From positions 1-64,000 of the forward strand of contig CAUEFI010000013.1 in NCBI GenBank assembly GCA_958477305.1: 64,000 bases of DNA, written 5' to 3'. Shown here in pieces: positions 8,405-17,289 of the stretch; the stretch's first letter is position 1, and every line of letters begins with the position of its first letter. Below the pieces are notes generated by a model. The model did not search any database and was not told where the DNA came from. It saw nothing but the letters and a program-made list of their open reading frames with translations. The stretch is from HGM12998 sp900756495. GTDB lineage: Bacteria; Bacillota; Clostridia; Oscillospirales; Oscillospiraceae. The position numbers were made by a program, and so were the translations under genes.

Positions 8405-10066
8405 ATGAAAAAGCGGATTCTAGCGTTGATTCTGGCTCTTGCGATGGTCTTTGCTCTGGCGGCCTGCGGCGGCAGCGGAGAGCAGGGCGGCGGCACCGGG
8501 ACCTCTGCCACCAACACCGGAACTCCCAGCACAGAAGCTCCTGAGAATAGCGGCGGCGCGCCCACTGAACTGAGGGTGGGCATGACAACCAGCATGGGAG
8601 ATCTGTCTCCTTTCGGATATAGCAGCGTCGGCCGTAACCAGATACGTTATTGGATATACGAGTATGTGGCTATATTTACTGAGTTCGGACAGACTTGGGA
8701 AGAGATGGAGTGGCAACTGGCAAAGAACATTGAACAGGTGGACAGCCTTACCTATAAGATTGAGCTCTATGACTATATCGTTGATGCCATCGGGAACCCA
8801 GTAAAGGCAAGTGATGTAGCTTTCTGCTTCAATGAGGTTGCAGCCGCAGGCATAGTGTCGCGCGCGACCAAGTACCTTGACGTGGCCACAGCCATTGATG
8901 ACGTCACCCTTGAGATCAAGCTGCAGACCGATATTGTAGGAGCTCTTGAGTATCTCGTGACTCAGGTGCCCATCGTTTCTGAGAAGACTTACAATGAACA
9001 CCAGGATCAAATGACGACGTTGCCCATTACAACTGCCGCCTACCAGATTACGGAGAGCGTGGATGGCTCCTACATGCTATTTGAAAAGAACGACAACTAC
9101 TGGCAGACTGATGAGAGTGTCCGCAGCATTTACGCCAAGCAGCCCGTTGAAACGATCAGATACCTCATCATTCCCGAGGCCAGCCAAGCTGTCATCGCGC
9201 TGCAGACCGGCGAAGTCGACATGCTCGCCAGTCTGGCTGGCAACGACCTCAGCTATTTTATTAATGCCGACGGTACCAATGTTGATGGGTTCAACAGTAG
9301 TTTTGTTCAGGACTCTAAACCTGTTGACTTGGTGTTCAACATGTCTGAAGGTCCCGAAGGTGACCTTTTCAGAGACAATCTGCCGCTCCGTCAGGCCATT
9401 TTGCACGCCATCAACCCCGACGATGTTGTGGCGATTGCATGTGATGGCCGGGCCGAGGTCATACATGACTTGGGTATGAACACTTGCGGCGACTACAGCC
9501 CTGAGTGGGATGAAGAGCCGTATTTTGATTACGACCTTGATTTGGCTAAGGAGCTGCTTGCTGAGGCAGGCTATCCAGACGGCAAAAAGGACGGCAAACA
9601 GCTTACCATCCGCCTGATTTGCGCCACGGCTTACGATGATGCCGCTCAAGTAATTCAGGGACAACTTGTGCAGTTGGGCATTGAAGTTAATTTGCAGGTT
9701 CTTGATGATGCCATGTTCTCGACGCTTCAGATGGATCCCACATCTTGGGACATATGGCTTGATAAAAAGGGCAACGAAGGTTACATTACTGGCACTTACG
9801 ACAATATCATGCTGCAGAACAAGGAGGGAGTTGGTGCAAGAAACTTCATCGTTGATGATAAGCTTGAAAGCCTCCTGGTCGCCGCACACGATATCTCGAC
9901 CCACACAAAAGAGGCGATGGATGAGCTCCACTACTATGTGGTAGATAACGCAATTGCCCGCGGCATTTATGTGCCCTATGTCTACAGCGTAAGTTGTGAG
10001 GGAATTACTCCGTATTTGCACCCCTGGGGCTTCCTCTGTCCCAACGTCAGTTCCTTTACCGGCTGA
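8405..10066 (+). CDS. ABC transporter substrate-binding lipoprotein, dipeptide/oligopeptide class (SBP_bac_5)
   Basis: A 553-residue extracellular solute-binding protein. The signal peptide MKKRILALILALAMVFALAAC has a lipobox ending at Cys21, followed by a Gly/Ser/Thr-rich linker, so it is a lipoprotein anchored outside the membrane. The body shows the family's usual features: Y-x-I-x-L-YDYIVDAIGNPVKASDVAF near the N-terminal lobe, YQITES-x-DGSYMLFEKNDNYW, and LRQAILHAINPDDVV. It starts a five-gene importer with two permeases and two ATPases. Ligands of this class include peptides, nickel, glutathione, opines and other small molecules, so the substrate cannot be read from sequence. Its place directly after the selenoprotein/reductase genes suggests that it imports the compound they act on. 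Confidence 0.92.
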   Translation: MKKRILALILALAMVFALAACGGSGEQGGGTGTSATNTGTPSTEAPENSGGAPTELRVGMTTSMGDLSPFGYSSVGRNQIRYWIYEYVAIFTEFGQTWEEMEWQLAKNIEQVDSLTYKIELYDYIVDAIGNPVKASDVAFCFNEVAAAGIVSRATKYLDVATAIDDVTLEIKLQTDIVGALEYLVTQVPIVSEKTYNEHQDQMTTLPITTAAYQITESVDGSYMLFEKNDNYWQTDESVRSIYAKQPVETIRYLIIPEASQAVIALQTGEVDMLASLAGNDLSYFINADGTNVDGFNSSFVQDSKPVDLVFNMSEGPEGDLFRDNLPLRQAILHAINPDDVVAIACDGRAEVIHDLGMNTCGDYSPEWDEEPYFDYDLDLAKELLAEAGYPDGKKDGKQLTIRLICATAYDDAAQVIQGQLVQLGIEVNLQVLDDAMFSTLQMDPTSWDIWLDKKGNEGYITGTYDNIMLQNKEGVGARNFIVDDKLESLLVAAHDISTHTKEAMDELHYYVVDNAIARGIYVPYVYSVSCEGITPYLHPWGFLCPNVSSFTG

Positions 10067-10118
10067 GATTTTTCACTCCTTAGAAGAAATTAATAAATAT
10101 TTCGGCGTTTGAATGTTA

Positions 10119-10160
10119 TGTACACCTATAGGCCGGACTTTTTCGGCCTATAGGTGTACA
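10119..10160 (+). other. Stem-loop between substrate-binding protein and permease genes
   Basis: A perfect 17-base stem (10119-10135 with 10144-10160) closes an 8-base loop GACTTTTT. It probably stabilises the upstream mRNA or attenuates transcription, so that the binding protein is made in excess over the permease. The stem is followed by AAAAG, not a T-run. Confidence 0.75.
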
Positions 10161-10179
10161 AAAGTAATGAGGGCTTTGT

Positions 10180-11136
10180 ATGTTAAGATATGTAATTAGA
10201 CGCATACTATGGCTGATCCCGACAATGATTGGCGTAGCTGTTCTAATTTTTACCATCATGTTTTTTATTCCAGGTGACCCTGTTACCATTATGAATCCGA
10301 ATGCCACTCAGGAGGAAATTGAGATAACGCGGGAGAAACTGGGGCTAAATGGAAGCTATATAGAGCGCCTGTGGGACTATGCCAGCGGAGTTTTTTTCCG
10401 ACTTGATTTCGGGGTGTCCTTCGTGTCGGGAACATCTGTTACAGGTGAGATCTTGTCCCGCTTCCCGCGGACGTTTATGCTTGCGATTGCCAGCATGGTT
10501 TTGTCGGTCGCTATCGGAATACCTCTCGGTATAGTCGCGGCGTTGAAGCATGGATCCATAGGAGACCGAGTGTCTATGGGAGTGTCAATTTTTGGCGTTT
10601 CCATGCCTCCGTTCTGGCTGGCCATTCTGCTGGTGCTTCTGTTCTCAGTCCAGCTACAGTTGCTGCCGTCCTTTGGCATAGGCGGCATAAAGTACTACAT
10701 ATTGCCGGCCATCTCGAACTGTTTTGCCGGCGTGGCTGGCTTCGCACGGCAGACGCGATCCAGCGTGCTGGAGTGTATCCGGGCGGACTATGTGACGACG
10801 GCCCGTTCCAAAGGCGTGTCGGAGCGCAGGGTGCTGTGGGGGCATATCATTCCCAACTCCTTAATTCCAATTATCACTTATGCCGGAAGCCAGTTTAGTA
10901 AGCAGCTGGCCGGCGCTATTGTTATTGAAAACGTATTTGCAATTCCAGGTATTGGGACCTATATGGTAAATGCCATCAATAAGAGAGACTACGGCGTAGT
11001 ACAGGGCTCAGTAATTGTCTCATCATTGGCGTTTTGCATTATTATGCTGGTTGTCGACGTGGTTTATGCCTATGTGGATCCCCGCATCAAGGCGCGTTAT
11101 GAGAGCAGGACAAGGAGAAAGAAGCATGCAGATTAA
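10180..11136 (+). CDS. ABC transporter permease, DppB/OppB type
   Basis: A 318-residue integral membrane protein of the BPD_transp_1 superfamily. The first membrane helix is in LWLIPTMIGVAVLIFTIMFFIPGDPV, where the F-x-PGDP pattern is typical of DppB. Further hydrophobic segments follow, and the EAA-type cytoplasmic loop that contacts the ATPase is visible near YVTTARSKGVSERRVLWGHIIPNSLIP. It lies 113 bases after the binding-protein gene behind a stem-loop, and its end overlaps the next permease start by 11 bases, so the two are translationally linked. Confidence 0.93.
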   Translation: MLRYVIRRILWLIPTMIGVAVLIFTIMFFIPGDPVTIMNPNATQEEIEITREKLGLNGSYIERLWDYASGVFFRLDFGVSFVSGTSVTGEILSRFPRTFMLAIASMVLSVAIGIPLGIVAALKHGSIGDRVSMGVSIFGVSMPPFWLAILLVLLFSVQLQLLPSFGIGGIKYYILPAISNCFAGVAGFARQTRSSVLECIRADYVTTARSKGVSERRVLWGHIIPNSLIPIITYAGSQFSKQLAGAIVIENVFAIPGIGTYMVNAINKRDYGVVQGSVIVSSLAFCIIMLVVDVVYAYVDPRIKARYESRTRRKKHAD

Positions 11137-12028
11137 GACAGTGAATTCTACTGCAGATCTCCTCCTGGAAGATGAGGAGCGCAAAAAGGAGCGCCCATTC
11201 TTTACCTTTCTGAGGAGAATATGTAAACGCCCTGAGGCCATTGTCGGCTTTACGGTTCTGGTAGTAATAGCAATTTTGTCGATTATAGCCCCTTGGATTT
11301 GCGAATACCCATATGACTTGATTGACGGCGTTAATAAGAATCTGTTGCCTTCAGCGGAACACTGGTTCGGTACCGACCAGATGGGGCGCGACATCTTCGT
11401 GCGCGTGCTGTACGGCGGGCGCTACTCCCTGCCCATTGGTATTATCTCGGTTGGCATCGGTGCCAGCGGCGGCCTGGTGCTGGGCGCCATCGCCGGCTTC
11501 TTCGGCGGGAAAGCAGACATGCTGATCATGCGCTTCCTGGATATTTTCCACGCGATTCCGCAAGTTTTGTTGGCGGTCATCGTATCTACTGTGCTAGGTC
11601 CGGGCCTGTTCCAGACTGTGTTTGCTGTGGGTGTGGGAGCCATACCAAATTTTGCCCGCGTGATCCGTGCGAACATCCTTGCTGTACGTGGCTTAGAGTA
11701 TGTGGAAGCGGCCGAGTCCATTAACTGCAGCAAAAGGCGTATTATTTTTCGTCATGTTATCCCAAACGCAATTACGCCGTTTATTGTACAAGTGTCAATT
11801 GCCATAGCCAACGGCTTGATTGTAGCCTCCACGCTGAGCTACATCGGCCTGGGCGTGCAGCCTCCGACCCCGGAGTGGGGCGCGATGTTGGCCGATGCCC
11901 GTACGCTTGTGCGCCAGTACCCCACGCAGATGCTGTTCCCCGGCATCTTCATCATGATGTCTGTCCTATCGTTCAATCTCATCGGTGATGCGATTCGTGA
12001 CGCGCTCGATCCGAAGTTGAGAGGTTAA
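11126..12028 (+). CDS. ABC transporter permease, DppC/OppC type
   Basis: A 300-residue second permease. It has the N-terminal cytoplasmic extension and a first helix (VGFTVLVVIAILSIIAPWI) typical of DppC. The family pattern HWFGTDQMGRDIFVRVLYGGRYSL follows, and the EAA loop is at YVEAAESINCSKRRIIFRHVIPN. The start is the ATG inside the end of the previous gene, behind AAGGAG. It pairs with the upstream permease to form the transmembrane channel. Confidence 0.93.
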   Translation: MQIKTVNSTADLLLEDEERKKERPFFTFLRRICKRPEAIVGFTVLVVIAILSIIAPWICEYPYDLIDGVNKNLLPSAEHWFGTDQMGRDIFVRVLYGGRYSLPIGIISVGIGASGGLVLGAIAGFFGGKADMLIMRFLDIFHAIPQVLLAVIVSTVLGPGLFQTVFAVGVGAIPNFARVIRANILAVRGLEYVEAAESINCSKRRIIFRHVIPNAITPFIVQVSIAIANGLIVASTLSYIGLGVQPPTPEWGAMLADARTLVRQYPTQMLFPGIFIMMSVLSFNLIGDAIRDALDPKLRG

Positions 12029-12052
12029 ATAAATAGTGATTGGAGATATACC

Positions 12053-13066
12053 ATGAGCGAAGAGAAGACAACAGGCCAGATGCCCTTTCTGTCTGTGCGG
12101 GATCTCGTCGTGGAGTACACGATGGAGGGCAAGGTGGTCCACGCCGTAAATGGCGTCTCCTTCGATATCCAGCGGGGGAAAACCCTGGCGCTCGTAGGAG
12201 AGACCGGAGCAGGCAAGACTTCGATAGCGAAGGCTATCCTGCGCGTCCTGCCCGATCCCCCCGCCAAGATAACCAATGGCGAGATCTTTGTAGAGGGACA
12301 GGACATACTGAAGCTGAAAGAAAACGAAATGCGCAAGTACCGCGGGAATAAGATCTCGATGATATTCCAGGACCCGATGACGGCGCTGAACCCTGTCAAA
12401 CGGGTGGTGGATCAGATCGTAGAGGGCATCCGCCAGCATGAGAAGAAGCTGAGCCATGCAGAGGCGTACAACCGCGCTTGCGACATGTTGAATATGGTGG
12501 GCATCAGCGACGACCGCGCGGGAGAGTATCCACACCAGTTCTCGGGCGGGATGAAGCAGCGGGTGGTGATCGCGCTGGCACTGGCGTGCTCACCGGAGCT
12601 GCTGCTGGCTGACGAGCCCACAACGGCGCTGGACGTTACAATCCAGGCGCAGGTGCTGGATATGATCAAGGACCTGCGGGACAAGTTCAACACAGCCATG
12701 ATCATGATCAGCCACGACCTTGGAGTAGTGGCGGAAGTGAGCGACGACGTGGCGGTAATCTATGCCGGAGAGGTCATAGAGTATGCGAGCAAGGAGCAGC
12801 TCTTTGACAACCCGAACCACCCGTATACCAACGGCCTGATCGGGGCGCTGCCCGACCTGAACAAGGACGTGGAGCGGCTGAGCCCCATCCACGGCCTGCC
12901 CCCCGACCCGCGGAATCTGCCGGAGTGCTGCTCCTTCAGCCCCCGCTGCCCGTACTTCACGGAGGAGTGCCTGCAGCACGGCCACATCGAGCTGACGGAA
13001 GTAGAGCCGGGCCATTACACCCGGTGCTGCAAGCCCGATAAGGCGAAGAGGGAGGCGAAAGCATGA
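12053..13066 (+). CDS. ABC transporter ATPase, DppD/OppD type
   Basis: A 337-residue ATPase. Walker A is GETGAGKTS, the signature is FSGGMKQRV and Walker B is LLLADEPTTALDV. The C-terminal oligopeptide-transporter extension has paired cysteines (CCSFSPRCPYFTEECL...CCKP) that in some family members bind an iron-sulfur cluster. The stop overlaps the next gene's start (ATGA), a sign of coupled translation with its partner ATPase. Confidence 0.94.
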   Translation: MSEEKTTGQMPFLSVRDLVVEYTMEGKVVHAVNGVSFDIQRGKTLALVGETGAGKTSIAKAILRVLPDPPAKITNGEIFVEGQDILKLKENEMRKYRGNKISMIFQDPMTALNPVKRVVDQIVEGIRQHEKKLSHAEAYNRACDMLNMVGISDDRAGEYPHQFSGGMKQRVVIALALACSPELLLADEPTTALDVTIQAQVLDMIKDLRDKFNTAMIMISHDLGVVAEVSDDVAVIYAGEVIEYASKEQLFDNPNHPYTNGLIGALPDLNKDVERLSPIHGLPPDPRNLPECCSFSPRCPYFTEECLQHGHIELTEVEPGHYTRCCKPDKAKREAKA

Positions 13067-14022
13067 GCGCACTGATCGAAGCGAGACATCTGAAGAAATA
13101 TTTCAAGTCGGCCAAGGGGACGGTACACGCGGTGGACGACGTGTCCATGAAGATTGAGGCAGGCCGTACCATGGGCGTGGTAGGCGAGTCCGGGTGCGGG
13201 AAGTCCACACTGGGGCGGACGCTGATCCACCTTCTGGAGAGCACGGACGGTGAGCTTCTGTTTGAGGGGAAGGACGTCACGCATGTGACGCCCGCGGAGC
13301 TGAAGAAGCTGCGCGAGAAGATGCAGATCATCTTCCAGGACCCGTATTCGTCTCTGAACCCGAGAATTACGGTCAAGTCCACCATTCAGGAGCCGCTGAA
13401 GTTGTCCGGAAAGTTCCACAGCAAGGAGGAGCTGGAGAAGGAGACTACCCGGCTGATGGACCTGGTGGGCATCGAGAAGCGGCTGCGCAACGCCTATCCC
13501 CACGAACTGGACGGCGGGCGCCGTCAGCGCGTCGGCATCGGCCGTGCGCTGGCGCTGGGCCCGAAGTTTGTGGTGTGCGACGAGCCTGTGTCGGCGCTGG
13601 ACGTGTCCATTCAGGCGCAAATCCTGAACCTGCTGATGGACCTGCAGGACGAGTTTGGATTGACGTACATGTTCGTGACCCACGACCTGTCTGTGGTGCG
13701 GCACATCTCGGACGACATCACGGTGATGTATCTGGGCCAGCCGGTAGAGACAAGCCCGTCGAAGGAGTTGTTCAAGCACCAGCTGCACCCGTACTCCAAG
13801 GCGCTGCTGTCCGCCATTCCGTCCATTGACATCCACCACAAGAAGGAGCGGATCCTTCTGAAGGGAGAGATAACCTCCCCCATCGACCCGCCTCCCGGCT
13901 GCCGCTTTGCCGCCCGCTGTCCTCACGCCACCGAGGCCTGTAGGGAGCCCCAGAAGCTGGAGGAGATCCGGCCCAACCACTTTGTGGCCTGCTGCAGGGT
14001 GAGGGAAGTCAACCAGCTTTAA
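13063..14022 (+). CDS. ABC transporter ATPase, DppF/OppF type
   Basis: A 319-residue ATPase that should form a heterodimer with the preceding one. Walker A is GESGCGKST and Walker B is FVVCDEPVSALDVS. The C-terminal extension contains CRFAARCPHATEAC. The ABC signature, normally LSGGQRQR, reads LDGGRRQR, with Ser replaced by Asp. That may weaken one of the two ATP sites, as in asymmetric ABC transporters (inference). The start lies within the end of the previous gene. Confidence 0.93.
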   Translation: MSALIEARHLKKYFKSAKGTVHAVDDVSMKIEAGRTMGVVGESGCGKSTLGRTLIHLLESTDGELLFEGKDVTHVTPAELKKLREKMQIIFQDPYSSLNPRITVKSTIQEPLKLSGKFHSKEELEKETTRLMDLVGIEKRLRNAYPHELDGGRRQRVGIGRALALGPKFVVCDEPVSALDVSIQAQILNLLMDLQDEFGLTYMFVTHDLSVVRHISDDITVMYLGQPVETSPSKELFKHQLHPYSKALLSAIPSIDIHHKKERILLKGEITSPIDPPPGCRFAARCPHATEACREPQKLEEIRPNHFVACCRVREVNQL

Positions 14023-14050
14023 CAGCCACTCGTCAACAAAATACCTGAAA

Positions 14051-14098
14051 GGGGGGTACGCAGGTAGCCGTCGCGTTACCGGCGCGTATCTCCCTTTT
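14051..14098 (+). terminator. Probable terminator after the ABC importer operon
   Basis: An 11-pair stem with two G-T wobbles (14051-14061 with 14084-14094) encloses a small inner hairpin and is followed by TTTT. It would end the transcript begun at the promoter near 3330. Confidence 0.6.
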
Positions 14099-14184
14099 CG
14101 TATTCCTGTTCCTAAAAGGATTCTTCACGGACTATATGGGTACTCTTCCATATCGCGGCGTCTGTATGCGGGGAATTTTTGTAT

Positions 14185-14259
14185 TATAGGTTTGAGTCTA
14201 TGCACGATAGCTAATTACATATTTGCCACGTTAGTGTTTTTGTGGTACATTCACAAAAA
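14185..14259 (+). promoter_or_regulatory. Regulon promoter copy 3 (drives the PrpD-family gene)
   Basis: TATAGGTTT, the palindrome TCTAT-N5-ATAGC, then AATTACATATTTG. The -35 TTGCCA (14223-14228) and -10 TACATT (14246-14251) are 17 bases apart, followed by CACAAAAAC. The layout is identical to the other four copies. Confidence 0.85.
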
Positions 14260-14284
14260 CGAACTTTAAAAGGAGGGCGAGAGC

Positions 14285-14380
14285 GTTAAAATAGCAGAAT
14301 ACATCCTGGCAGAGCTGCTTGGTACGGAAGGTTTCCCATGGAACGGCCATACAGACCAAGCGAAACGCGTGTTGAATTAG
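14285..14380 (+). pseudogene. Possible short remnant reading frame in the PrpD leader
   Basis: A 31-codon frame (VKIAEYILAELLGTEGFPWN...) ends at TAG 15 bases before the next start. A good AGGAGG site lies just upstream, but there is no ATG, GTG or TTG in frame. The peptide has ordinary amphipathic composition, so it may be the stub of a lost gene. It may also be chance. Confidence 0.25.
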
Positions 14381-14394
14381 GGGGTACATAAAAT

Positions 14395-15798
14395 ATGAGC
14401 GTAACACAAGCACTGGCCCAATTCATTGTAAACGGGACTTACAACGATTTGCCGGAAGCAGCCGTTGTGGCGGCAAAACGCGGGATACTCGATTTTATCG
14501 CTGTTACTCTCGCGGGCAGCCGTGAACCGGTAGCGCAGAAAGTGCAGGATTATGCCAGACAGACCAACTGCAGCGATCAGGCGACGGTCATGAATGGGAA
14601 ATTCAAAACCAGCGCCTGCCTGGCTGCACTGGCCAATGGAGCGATGGCCCATGCGATGGATTATGACGATGTCATTCATGTGCCGCCCTTTTGGCTGGGC
14701 CATCCTTCCGTAGCCATTCTGCCGGCGGTGCTTGCTGTCGCCGAGATGAAGGACCTTTCCGGACAGGAAGTGATTCTGGCCTACTGCCAGGGGATAGAGA
14801 TATATGTAAAGACGAGCCTGTACTGCGGCGATACGCCGTATAGAAACGGCTGGCATAATACGTCCTATATTGGAACAATGGCGGCGGCCGGAGCGGCTGC
14901 ACGGCTTTTAAAGCTGAACGAGATCCAGACAAGGAGGGCATTTGGCATTGCTGCGTCTCTGGCCTGCGGCGTACGGCAGAATTTTGGAACGATGACAAAG
15001 CCGCTTCATGCCGGTATTGCGGCGCGGAATGGAGTTGAGGCCGCCCTGCTGGCAGCGGCAGACTTTACCGCTGACGAGAATATATTTGAGGCGCCCCTTG
15101 GGTTCCGAAATGTCTTTACCGCCGATCACCGGGATACAACTCAGAATATTCCATTTGGTAATGATACAATTACACCTGAAGAATTTGCAAACCGTCTTGG
15201 GAACCCATGGAACATCGCCTCCCCCGGTGTGTCGTACAAATTGTGCCCCTCCTGCAGGGCTACGCATTTTGGCATGGAGGCGGCCCTGCAGTACAGAGAG
15301 AGGTATACGGTTGACCCTGAGCTGATATCGGAAATTGAATGCCATGTTCCCAATCATATGGAATCTGTTTTGACCTATCATGCACCCCAAAAAGGCCTGG
15401 AGGGAAAGTTCAGCCTGGAATATGTCCTGGCGAGGACACTTCTCAGCGGGACGCCCGGTATCAATGACTTTACTGATGAGAGGGTCAATCAGCCGGAAAT
15501 CAAAGCGCTGATCAAAAAGATCAAATGGTTTTCCTTTGAGCCTGAAGCCGGTTCCTTCGGTATTCCGGAGTACATCGTTAAGATGAAAGACGGTACAGAG
15601 TTCCGCACTAAGGTAGAGTTCCCCAAGGGGGAACCGGAAAATCCGGTCACAGATGATGTGCTGGTGGGTAAATATCAGGATTGCGCAGGCGTTGTCTTTG
15701 AAGGAGAGGCCAGAGACCAGATTAAAGACCTTGTAATGGCGCTGGAGCAGATGGAACACATATCACAGCTTACCCGCTTGCTGGGCAATTTTGAATAA
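14395..15798 (+). CDS. MmgE/PrpD-family protein
   Basis: A 467-residue member of the MmgE/PrpD fold, the family of 2-methylcitrate dehydratase, cis-aconitate decarboxylase and iminodisuccinate epimerase. Seen directly: the opening helices (LAQFIVNGTYNDLPEAAVVAAKRGILDFIAVTLAG), ANGAMAHAMDYDDVI with the conserved His and acidic residues, AGAAARLLKLNE, FGTMTKPLHAGIAARNGVEAALLA, and KLCPSCRATHFGMEAAL. The family usually acts on small branched or substituted carboxylic acids. The start has a GGGGG site ten bases upstream. It is monocistronic behind its own regulon promoter. The exact substrate cannot be predicted. Confidence 0.9.
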   Translation: MSVTQALAQFIVNGTYNDLPEAAVVAAKRGILDFIAVTLAGSREPVAQKVQDYARQTNCSDQATVMNGKFKTSACLAALANGAMAHAMDYDDVIHVPPFWLGHPSVAILPAVLAVAEMKDLSGQEVILAYCQGIEIYVKTSLYCGDTPYRNGWHNTSYIGTMAAAGAAARLLKLNEIQTRRAFGIAASLACGVRQNFGTMTKPLHAGIAARNGVEAALLAAADFTADENIFEAPLGFRNVFTADHRDTTQNIPFGNDTITPEEFANRLGNPWNIASPGVSYKLCPSCRATHFGMEAALQYRERYTVDPELISEIECHVPNHMESVLTYHAPQKGLEGKFSLEYVLARTLLSGTPGINDFTDERVNQPEIKALIKKIKWFSFEPEAGSFGIPEYIVKMKDGTEFRTKVEFPKGEPENPVTDDVLVGKYQDCAGVVFEGEARDQIKDLVMALEQMEHISQLTRLLGNFE

Positions 15799-15859
15799 AC
15801 ACAGCAGATGAGAGGAGAGGGCGGGCTGACGGCTTCCTGACGAACGAATCGGGGCTTGG

Positions 15860-16006
15860 ATGAACCGTCAGCCCACTCTTACTCGCATAGCCGAGCGCGC
15901 AGCGGCGCAGCTAGCTGCCGTGTTTGAAGCCGCTGTTGAAATTGCGGATGATATGGGGAGTGAAAGCATGATTAGGAGGCGGGGAAGGGGGCTGCCCGAC
16001 CGATGA
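15860..16006 (+). CDS. Small hypothetical frame overlapping the lysR B start
   Basis: A 48-codon frame (MNRQPTLTRIAERAAAQLAAV...) with an alanine-rich helical middle. It ends with an ATGA overlap onto the lysR start at 16003. The ribosome-binding site is weak, and an inverted repeat GGGCTGACGG/CCGTCAGCCC spans its first codons. It could be a leader peptide coupled to lysR or chance. I do not recognise it. Confidence 0.3.
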   Translation: MNRQPTLTRIAERAAAQLAAVFEAAVEIADDMGSESMIRRRGRGLPDR

Positions 16007-16923
16007 ATACACGACAGCTTCGTTATGTGATCAAAGTCGCTGAAGAGAGGAGCTTTTCTATAGCGGCAAAGAAGCTGTATATCGCTCAGCCGTCTCTTAG
16101 CCAATTCATCAGTAAGGTAGAGAAAGAGGTCGGCTATGAGCTCTTTGACCGAATGGCAACACCGCTGAAGCTGACTGCCGCAGGGGAAGTCTATGTCAAA
16201 ACTGCACAAGAGATTCTAAATTTGGAGTACGCAATGGAAAAGCGCCTGCGCGACATGGGCAAGGCTCAGTATGGGAAGCTGGCTGTGGGCGTATCCCCAT
16301 ACAACGGGTTAATGCCTTTGGCCTTAAAGCAGTTTTTTGATGCATTCCCCAATTGCAAAGTGGACATCCAGGATTCAGTGGGCACGGCTGAGCGGCTCAG
16401 GCTGTTGGAGAAGGGGAAGATCGACTTGTGCGTACAGCCTGTCTCTGATACCCTCAGCAGCAAGTTTGTTGTAGACGAGATTATGATGGACGACCTGCTG
16501 CTCGTGGTGCCGTCGGAGTACCCGATCAACAGGGAATTGACATGCCGGAATGCCGGCGAGGCGCTCTACCCGATGATCGATCTCAGCGCACTTCTCATGT
16601 TTCACGACGTGCCCTTTGTCATGGTCAGTGATGAAAAATATCTGCGGAAAAGCGTCAATGTTCTCTTTGAACAGGTGGAGATAGAGCCGCGCATTCAGAT
16701 GGTCTGCCATAAAAGTGAGGGATGCCTGGCTATGGCGGCAGCCGGAATAGGGGCTACCATTGTGCAGCTCAGCCTTATCAAGTACAGGGATCCGCAGCCC
16801 CAAATGAAGTATTACGTTATCCGTCAAGACTGTGTGAGAAATAAAATTGCGGCGGTTTACGTCCGCAACCGGTATATCTCAAAAGCGGCACGTGCATTCA
16901 TCAACATTCTGAAGACATTTTAA
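16003..16923 (+). CDS. LysR-family transcriptional regulator, paralog B
   Basis: A 306-residue LysR-type regulator, near-identical in its DNA-binding half to the gene at 2338 (RSFSIAAKKLYIAQPSLSQ, EVGYELFDR) and about 80% similar overall. The effector domain differs most around residues 150-200 (NAGEALYPMIDLSALLMF here). Shared recognition helices predict shared operators. The different effector pockets could let two inducers act on one regulon (inference). It sits 63 bases upstream of regulon promoter copy 4 and has the same orientation. Confidence 0.93.
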   Translation: MNTRQLRYVIKVAEERSFSIAAKKLYIAQPSLSQFISKVEKEVGYELFDRMATPLKLTAAGEVYVKTAQEILNLEYAMEKRLRDMGKAQYGKLAVGVSPYNGLMPLALKQFFDAFPNCKVDIQDSVGTAERLRLLEKGKIDLCVQPVSDTLSSKFVVDEIMMDDLLLVVPSEYPINRELTCRNAGEALYPMIDLSALLMFHDVPFVMVSDEKYLRKSVNVLFEQVEIEPRIQMVCHKSEGCLAMAAAGIGATIVQLSLIKYRDPQPQMKYYVIRQDCVRNKIAAVYVRNRYISKAARAFINILKTF

Positions 16924-16985
16924 GGTTTCGGCCTTTTATGAAACAGGCTCTGTATCACAGCACCTGATGAGAGAGCTTTTTGCCC

Positions 16986-17060
16986 TATAGGTTTGAGGCT
17001 ATGCACGATAGCCAAATACATATTTGATGCTGTGCCGATTTTATGTTACATTCACAAAAG
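16986..17060 (+). promoter_or_regulatory. Regulon promoter copy 4 (drives second reductase/selenoprotein cluster)
   Basis: TATAGGTTT, the perfect palindrome GGCTAT-N5-ATAGCC, then AAATACATATTTG. The -35 TTGATG (17024-17029) and -10 TACATT (17047-17052) are 17 bases apart, followed by CACAAAAG. It precedes the remnant at 17209 and the trxB paralog at 17460. Confidence 0.85.
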
Positions 17061-17133
17061 ATGTTAGAAATCGTATGGGGTAATTTCGATTGTCCACCAA
17101 AAACAGAATGATAGTCGGGAAAATATGGGGAAC

Positions 17134-17178
17134 AAAATGGGACGTCCCATTTTCCTTTTGTGTACACAAAAGGAAAAT
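17134..17178. repeat. Two adjacent perfect palindromes (repeat copy 2 of 3)
   Basis: AAAATGGGAC and its complement form a 20-base palindrome (17134-17153). It overlaps a second palindrome of 30 bases (17149-17178) that carries the CCTTTTGTGTACACAAAAGG core found at 3765 and 26490. In RNA they would form competing or stacked hairpins in the leader. Confidence 0.9.
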
Positions 17179-17208
17179 ACCTTCTAGTCAAAAGAGGAGA
17201 CAAGTAGT

Positions 17209-17289
17209 GTGGAAATTAAGCCGCCCAAGGATTGGGAGGCAATGATAGGGCAGGCGGAGAAGGATTTGGGTCCGCTGCCGGGCGTCTGA
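17209..17289 (+). pseudogene. Remnant: 3' end of a UGSC-fusion gene joined to a UGSC leader
   Basis: The 26-residue frame (GTG start, VEIKPPKDWEAMIGQAEKDL then GPLPGV) aligns with the C-termini of the fusion selenoproteins (MEIELPSNWDSLLEKAEEDL and GPLPVI). The bases before it (AGAGGAGACAAGTAGT, and the upstream palindrome) match the leader of the stand-alone gene at 3879. An internal deletion therefore fused a UGSC leader to the tail of a fusion gene. It may still be translated as a small peptide, but I regard it as decay. Confidence 0.8.
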
